Positions 4,455 through 8,040 of a DNA stretch of 8,040 nt are shown piece after piece (the first letter of the stretch is position 1; every line of letters starts with the position of its first letter). The DNA comes from Atopobium sp. (lineage in GTDB: Bacteria; Actinomycetota; Coriobacteriia; Coriobacteriales; Atopobiaceae). The stretch covers positions 1 through 8,040 of the forward strand of contig JABZGZ010000057.1 of the NCBI GenBank assembly GCA_015259105.1, written 5' to 3'. The position numbers were made by a program, and so were the translations under genes. The notes beneath the pieces were generated by a model. The model did not search any database. It was given only the letters and a program-made list of their open reading frames with translations, and had not been told where the DNA came from.

Positions 4455-6468
4455 TGCTCTTGCGGATAAGATTTCAAAGTCATTTGGCGGCAGAGTTCTT
4501 TATTCAAATGCAACACTTCAGCTCAATGCGGGAGAGCGTTGGGCTTTAGTTGGTCCTAATGGTGCTGGTAAGACTACGCTTCTAAAAATCATCATGGGCT
4601 TAGAGTCTGCCGATGAAGGAACCATTACCTTTGCAAAAGACGCTACCCTTGGATATCTTGAGCAAGAAACAGAGCTCATGGGAGACAGAACCGCCCTCAA
4701 CGAGGTAATTGAATCCGCCCATGAGATTAAACAGTGGGAGAGAAAGGTCAACGACCTTTCAATCAAAATTGCCGAAACTCCCGAAGGTGCAACGCTCAAT
4801 AAGTATCTTGAAGACTACGCTCATGCTATGGAGCGCTTTGAGCGTCTTGGCGGCTATGAACTTGAAAGTAGAGCTCGTCAGATTCTTGCAGGTCTTGGAT
4901 TTCCAGTAGAAGATTTTGACAAGCCAGCTAAAGAGTTCTCGGGCGGCTGGCAGATGCGTATCTCTTTGTCAAAGCTGCTTCTGCGTCGTCCTGATGTTCT
5001 TCTTCTGGACGAGCCTACTAACCACTTAGACTTGGAATCTGTCCAGTGGCTTGAGAGGTTCTTATCGTCATATGACGGCACGGTTTTGCTGGTAAGCCAT
5101 GACCGTTCATTTATGGATGCCTGTGTAACGCATGTGGCGGCGCTTGAGAATCGTATGCTTGTCACGTATACCGGAAACTATTCTGGCTATCTTCACCAGC
5201 GAGAAGAAAATCTTGAGCAGCTCCGCGCTAAACGCGCAGCTCAAGAGCGCGACATTGCTCACATGGAGACCTTCATTGAGCGATTTAGGTATAAGCCTAC
5301 CAAGGCAAAACAGGTTCAAGAGCGCGTGGCAAAGGTCGAGAAGATCCGTGAAGAACTGGTAGTTCTTCCAGAGCAATCTCATCACATGCATTTTAGGTTC
5401 CCAGAACCTCCTCGTACCGGAGATACAGTCATTTCTCTTGAGGGCGTGGCCAAATCGTATGAGGATAACTTTGTCTATGATAACGTTGACCTTAAGCTGT
5501 ATCGCGGAGATCACGTAGCGCTTGTTGGCCCTAACGGCGCTGGTAAATCCACTCTTATGAAGCTTATTGCTGGCAAGCTTAAGCCAGATGCAGGACAGAT
5601 TAGCCTTGGGCAGAACGTCACTGAAGCCTATTATGCACAGCACCAGCTTGAAGAGCTCAATCCTGCAAATACGGTACTTGCAGAGCTTGATACCGTTGCT
5701 GCTGGCTGGACTACTTCTGAAGAGCGTAGATTGCTTGGAGCCTTCCTTTTCCATGGCGATGATGTTGAGAAACGCGTAAATGTACTATCTGGTGGTGAGC
5801 GCGCTCGTCTCGCACTTGCTAAGATGCTGGTTTCTCCAGATCCACTGTTGCTTCTAGACGAGCCAACTAACCACCTGGACATTGACTCTGTTGACGTTCT
5901 AGAGAAGGCACTTGTTGACTTCCCCGGAACTATCATCTTGATCAGTCACGATGAGCACCTGGTCAGAGCTGTAGCTAACAAGGTTGTGGACGTTCGCGAT
6001 CACAAGGTCACCGTCTATGACGGTAACTACGATTACTTCCTCTTTAAGCTTGCAGAGCTTCAAGCAGCAGCGCAGGGGGAGACGTCGAGCAAGACGGTGT
6101 CCTCGTATGGAACATCGGGTGCAAGAGCGGTTAAGAGTTCTGGCCCGGAGGCAGGTCAAGCTGCAGGATCTTCTCGCAATGTGAAGACTAAGGAGCAAAG
6201 GAGAGCTGAGGCAGAGGAGCGCAATCGTAGAAGTCGCGCGCTCAGAGAGACCAAGAAGCGCCTGGACGAGGTTGAGGCGGCGCTAACTCCTGCACACAAA
6301 CGCTACGATGAGCTCATGACGCTTATGGCTGACGAGGCGCTCTATAACGATCCGCAAAAATTTGATGAGTGTATGGCTGAATACCAGGCACTCTCCAAAA
6401 AGATTCCTGCTCTTGAGGCTGAATGGTTGGAGCTTTCAGAAAAGATGGAAGCAGACATTGACGAGTAG
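4450..6468 (+). CDS. ABC-F family ATPase with C-terminal coiled coil
   Basis: A 672-aa soluble protein with two fused ATP-binding cassettes and no membrane segment, as in the ABC-F family (EttA, Uup, YbiT and relatives), which bind the ribosome and influence translation. Cassette 1 has Walker A GPNGAGKT (35-42), signature FSGGW (163-167), Walker B with D187-E188-P-T-N-H-L-D and switch H217. A charged inter-domain linker follows (about 240-320). Cassette 2 has GPNGAGKS (360-367), LSGGE (446-450), D470-E471 and H500. A Ser/Gly/Ala-rich stretch (about 538-578) leads to a Glu/Arg/Lys-rich coiled coil (about 579-672) like the Uup-type C-terminal domain. The TTG start gives the common ABC-F beginning M-I-A-L and has GAGGAG 5 nt upstream, inside a hairpin. 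Whether it is a housekeeping or antibiotic-protection type cannot be settled from sequence alone. Confidence 0.95.
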   Translation: MIALADKISKSFGGRVLYSNATLQLNAGERWALVGPNGAGKTTLLKIIMGLESADEGTITFAKDATLGYLEQETELMGDRTALNEVIESAHEIKQWERKVNDLSIKIAETPEGATLNKYLEDYAHAMERFERLGGYELESRARQILAGLGFPVEDFDKPAKEFSGGWQMRISLSKLLLRRPDVLLLDEPTNHLDLESVQWLERFLSSYDGTVLLVSHDRSFMDACVTHVAALENRMLVTYTGNYSGYLHQREENLEQLRAKRAAQERDIAHMETFIERFRYKPTKAKQVQERVAKVEKIREELVVLPEQSHHMHFRFPEPPRTGDTVISLEGVAKSYEDNFVYDNVDLKLYRGDHVALVGPNGAGKSTLMKLIAGKLKPDAGQISLGQNVTEAYYAQHQLEELNPANTVLAELDTVAAGWTTSEERRLLGAFLFHGDDVEKRVNVLSGGERARLALAKMLVSPDPLLLLDEPTNHLDIDSVDVLEKALVDFPGTIILISHDEHLVRAVANKVVDVRDHKVTVYDGNYDYFLFKLAELQAAAQGETSSKTVSSYGTSGARAVKSSGPEAGQAAGSSRNVKTKEQRRAEAEERNRRSRALRETKKRLDEVEAALTPAHKRYDELMTLMADEALYNDPQKFDECMAEYQALSKKIPALEAEWLELSEKMEADIDE

Positions 6469-6562
6469 GTAGTTTTGCCAATCTTGGGTAAAATTATTAG
6501 GTAATTGAAGCTTACGTAAGTATCTGTCTGTGTGTTTTGCAGATGTTGAGATAAGGATTGTT
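6469..6562 (+). other. Spacer between the ABC-F gene and the site-2 protease gene
   Basis: The 94-base gap holds a weak 7-bp hairpin (6473-6479 with 6487-6493, one G-U pair) without a proper T-run, and a 10-bp palindrome CTTACGTAAG (6511-6520). No convincing terminator or promoter was found, so read-through from the ABC-F gene is possible. AAGGA (6553-6557) is the ribosome binding site for the next gene and decides its start. Confidence 0.4.
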
Positions 6563-7243
6563 GTGCCAACTGCTTTAACATCAGTTCCATCGCTTTTGAC
6601 AATGCTCGCTGAATTTGCACTGGTAATCTTTGCCATTGTGGTTCACGAGGTTGCGCATGGCTTTGTGGCATATAAGTGTGGAGATCCTACCGCTAAAATG
6701 TCTGGCCGTTTGACGCTCAATCCACTGGCACACATTGACCTGTTCGGTACGGTTCTTTTGCCGTTTATGTTGGTATTGATGGGTGGTCCTAGCTTTGGTT
6801 ACGCAAAGCCCGTTCCCTATAACCCCAACTACCTCAAAGATCGTCGTCGTGACGAGATTCTTGTAGCACTCGCAGGTCCAGCGTCTAACATTTTGCAGGC
6901 GTTTCTCGGCGCGCTCTTATTGCGTTTGCTCAACGCGCTAGCTGTTGTATTTGGTGCGGCACTAAATCCGCTGGTAATGTACTACGTTTCTTCGCTGGTA
7001 ATCTTCTACATTCAGATTAACGTAAGCCTGGCAGTCTTTAACATGCTGCCAATTCCGCCTTTGGACGGATCTAAGCTGCTACTCTATTTTCTTGGCGAGA
7101 AAAACCGTCAAAAGTTCTACGCCATTGAGCCTTACTGTATGATTGCTGTTGTGGGACTCATGTATTTTGCGCCTGGCTTTTTCTCGTCCATTATTGGGGG
7201 CATTTCTAACGTCATTTTGAGCCTGCTTGCGAGAATCATCTAA
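6563..7243 (+). CDS. Compact site-2 protease (M50 family) membrane metalloprotease
   Basis: A polytopic membrane zinc protease of 226 aa, in the size range of short site-2 protease family proteins without PDZ or CBS domains. The zinc motif H28-E29-V-A-H32 sits in the first hydrophobic segment. It is followed by the family block GDPTA...GRLTLNPL...HID (about 40-59), AGPASN (104-109), and N160-M-L-P-I-P-P-L-D168-G169, whose Asp is the third zinc ligand. Several hydrophobic segments fit an intramembrane protease. I chose the GTG at 6563 because AAGGA lies 5 nt upstream. A GTG at 6530 would add 11 residues but has no ribosome binding site. The substrate is unknown. The stop overlaps the start of scpA, so the two genes are probably co-translated. 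Confidence 0.92.
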   Translation: MPTALTSVPSLLTMLAEFALVIFAIVVHEVAHGFVAYKCGDPTAKMSGRLTLNPLAHIDLFGTVLLPFMLVLMGGPSFGYAKPVPYNPNYLKDRRRDEILVALAGPASNILQAFLGALLLRLLNALAVVFGAALNPLVMYYVSSLVIFYIQINVSLAVFNMLPIPPLDGSKLLLYFLGEKNRQKFYAIEPYCMIAVVGLMYFAPGFFSSIIGGISNVILSLLARII

Positions 7244-8040
7244 TGTCGTACAAAGTAAACACTGCAACATATTCTGGTCCGTTTGACCTGCTCCTTCAGC
7301 TGGTAAGTAGGCAAAAAGTTGCTATTGGCTCTATTTCTATCTCTGAGGTTGCTGATCAGTACCTGGCAGAAGTTGACGCCATGGAAGAGCTTGACCTAGA
7401 CGTTGCCAGTGACTTTGTCCTTGTTGCGTCAACGCTTTTGGACATGAAGGCTCATGCCTTAGTGCCTCAAGACGTTTCACTCAAAAGCTCATACGATGAA
7501 GATGAGTATGATGACGAGCTTGAGGGTCTTTCTCCTGATGAGGCGCGAGAAGTTCTTATTGCTCGCCTTATTGCCTATAAGCAATTTAGAAACGCTGGTG
7601 CTGCGCTAGGTAGTCGTATGGAGGCAGAGTCGTACATGTTCCCACGCTCAGTGGGCCCAGATCCTGATTTTTTGAATCTCATGCCAGACTATCTTGAGGG
7701 CATTACGCTCAGAAGCCTTGCCGTCATCTGTGCGGACATTGACTCAAAACGTGAGACATTCTTGCTTGAAGCAGAACATGTGGCCCCAAAAAGGCTTCCA
7801 GTAGCTTTAACGGTTGCTTCTGTGGACCGTCTCACGCGCTCCAAGGGCAAAGTAACCTTCTCTGAGCTTCTAGACGGTCAGGATACGCCAGAGATTGTGG
7901 TTGCAAACTTTTTGGCTGTGCTTGAACTCTTTAAGCGCGGTCTTGTTCGTGTTCAGCAAGATGTCATCTTTGGTGAAATTGAAATTGAGCACATAGAGGA
8001 TACAGATTCATATCAGCTTGATGAATCGGTACTCCTAGAG
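7243..8040 (+). CDS. scpA: Segregation and condensation protein A (ScpA), 3' end outside the window
   Basis: ScpA is the kleisin subunit of the bacterial Smc-ScpAB complex, which organises and separates chromosomes. The frame runs 266 codons to the window edge without a stop. The N-terminus has the typical Y-S-G-P-F-D-L-L-L pattern (10-18), followed by helices rich in charged residues (DLDVASDFVLVASTLLDMKA) that contact the SMC neck in known ScpA proteins. An acidic linker (about 84-103) follows. The C-terminal winged-helix part (about 200-250) contains VTFSELL, a VVANFLAVLEL helix and FGEIEIE, matching the family. At 266 aa it is near usual full length, so few residues are likely missing. 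ATG 7243-7245 overlaps the upstream stop as TAATG. No strong ribosome binding site is visible, which fits translational coupling. scpB would be expected next. Confidence 0.94.
   Translation, partial: MSYKVNTATYSGPFDLLLQLVSRQKVAIGSISISEVADQYLAEVDAMEELDLDVASDFVLVASTLLDMKAHALVPQDVSLKSSYDEDEYDDELEGLSPDEAREVLIARLIAYKQFRNAGAALGSRMEAESYMFPRSVGPDPDFLNLMPDYLEGITLRSLAVICADIDSKRETFLLEAEHVAPKRLPVALTVASVDRLTRSKGKVTFSELLDGQDTPEIVVANFLAVLELFKRGLVRVQQDVIFGEIEIEHIEDTDSYQLDESVLLE

Noticed and set aside
5107..5754. A 215-codon open frame on the minus strand inside the ABC-F gene
   Set aside because: It lies fully opposite the conserved cassette region, shows no recognisable motif, and its composition is explained by the codon pattern of the ABC-F gene.
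6530..6562. GTG at 6530 as the start of the site-2 protease
   Set aside because: No ribosome binding site precedes it; the in-frame GTG at 6563 has AAGGA at 5 nt and places the HEVAH motif at a usual distance from the N-terminus.

Overview
The window (8,040 bases) looks chromosomal and comes from a low-to-mid-GC Gram-positive bacterium. All recognisable genes are on the + strand. Secreted proteins with C-terminal LPXTG-type sorting signals show a monoderm cell wall. The ABC-F, short site-2 protease and scpA order, the TTG/GTG starts and the moderate GC together suggest a member of the Coriobacteriia close to Atopobium/Lancefieldella. That placement is inferred from remembered family resemblance, not from a search.

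Left half (1 to about 4355): a tandem array of three paralogous secreted surface proteins of 452, 467 and 312 aa. Each has a 29-residue signal peptide, a B-type (SpaA/Cna_B-like) domain, a further B-type-like domain near the C-terminus, a Pro/Glu-rich wall-spanning stretch, a Lys-rich segment and a sorting signal. The first two also carry a middle domain and an ectodomain cysteine pair; the third has lost both. The second ends in LPDTS, not LPDTG. No sortase gene lies in the window. The first 18 bases match the distal arm of the terminator that follows gene 1, which hints at a further array member just outside the left edge.

Middle: a 57-58 nt imperfect hairpin occurs twice, 44 nt after gene 2 and 42 nt after gene 3. 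The copies differ mainly by changes that keep the base pairing, including a C-G to U-A double change. The right arm of the second copy contains the Shine-Dalgarno sequence and TTG start of the next gene, an ABC-F ATPase. This is the most interesting regulatory signal here and suggests control of ABC-F translation by a leader hairpin.

Right half (4450 to 8040): housekeeping genes. These are an ABC-F protein with a C-terminal coiled coil, a compact M50 site-2 protease, and scpA, which starts in a TAATG overlap with the protease stop and runs off the right edge. The protease and scpA are probably translationally coupled. The array genes probably work on the cell surface as adhesin- or pilin-like proteins independently of these, but the ABC-F leader directly abuts the array. 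No tRNA, rRNA, CRISPR array or insertion sequence was seen, and no gap between genes exceeds 300 bases.
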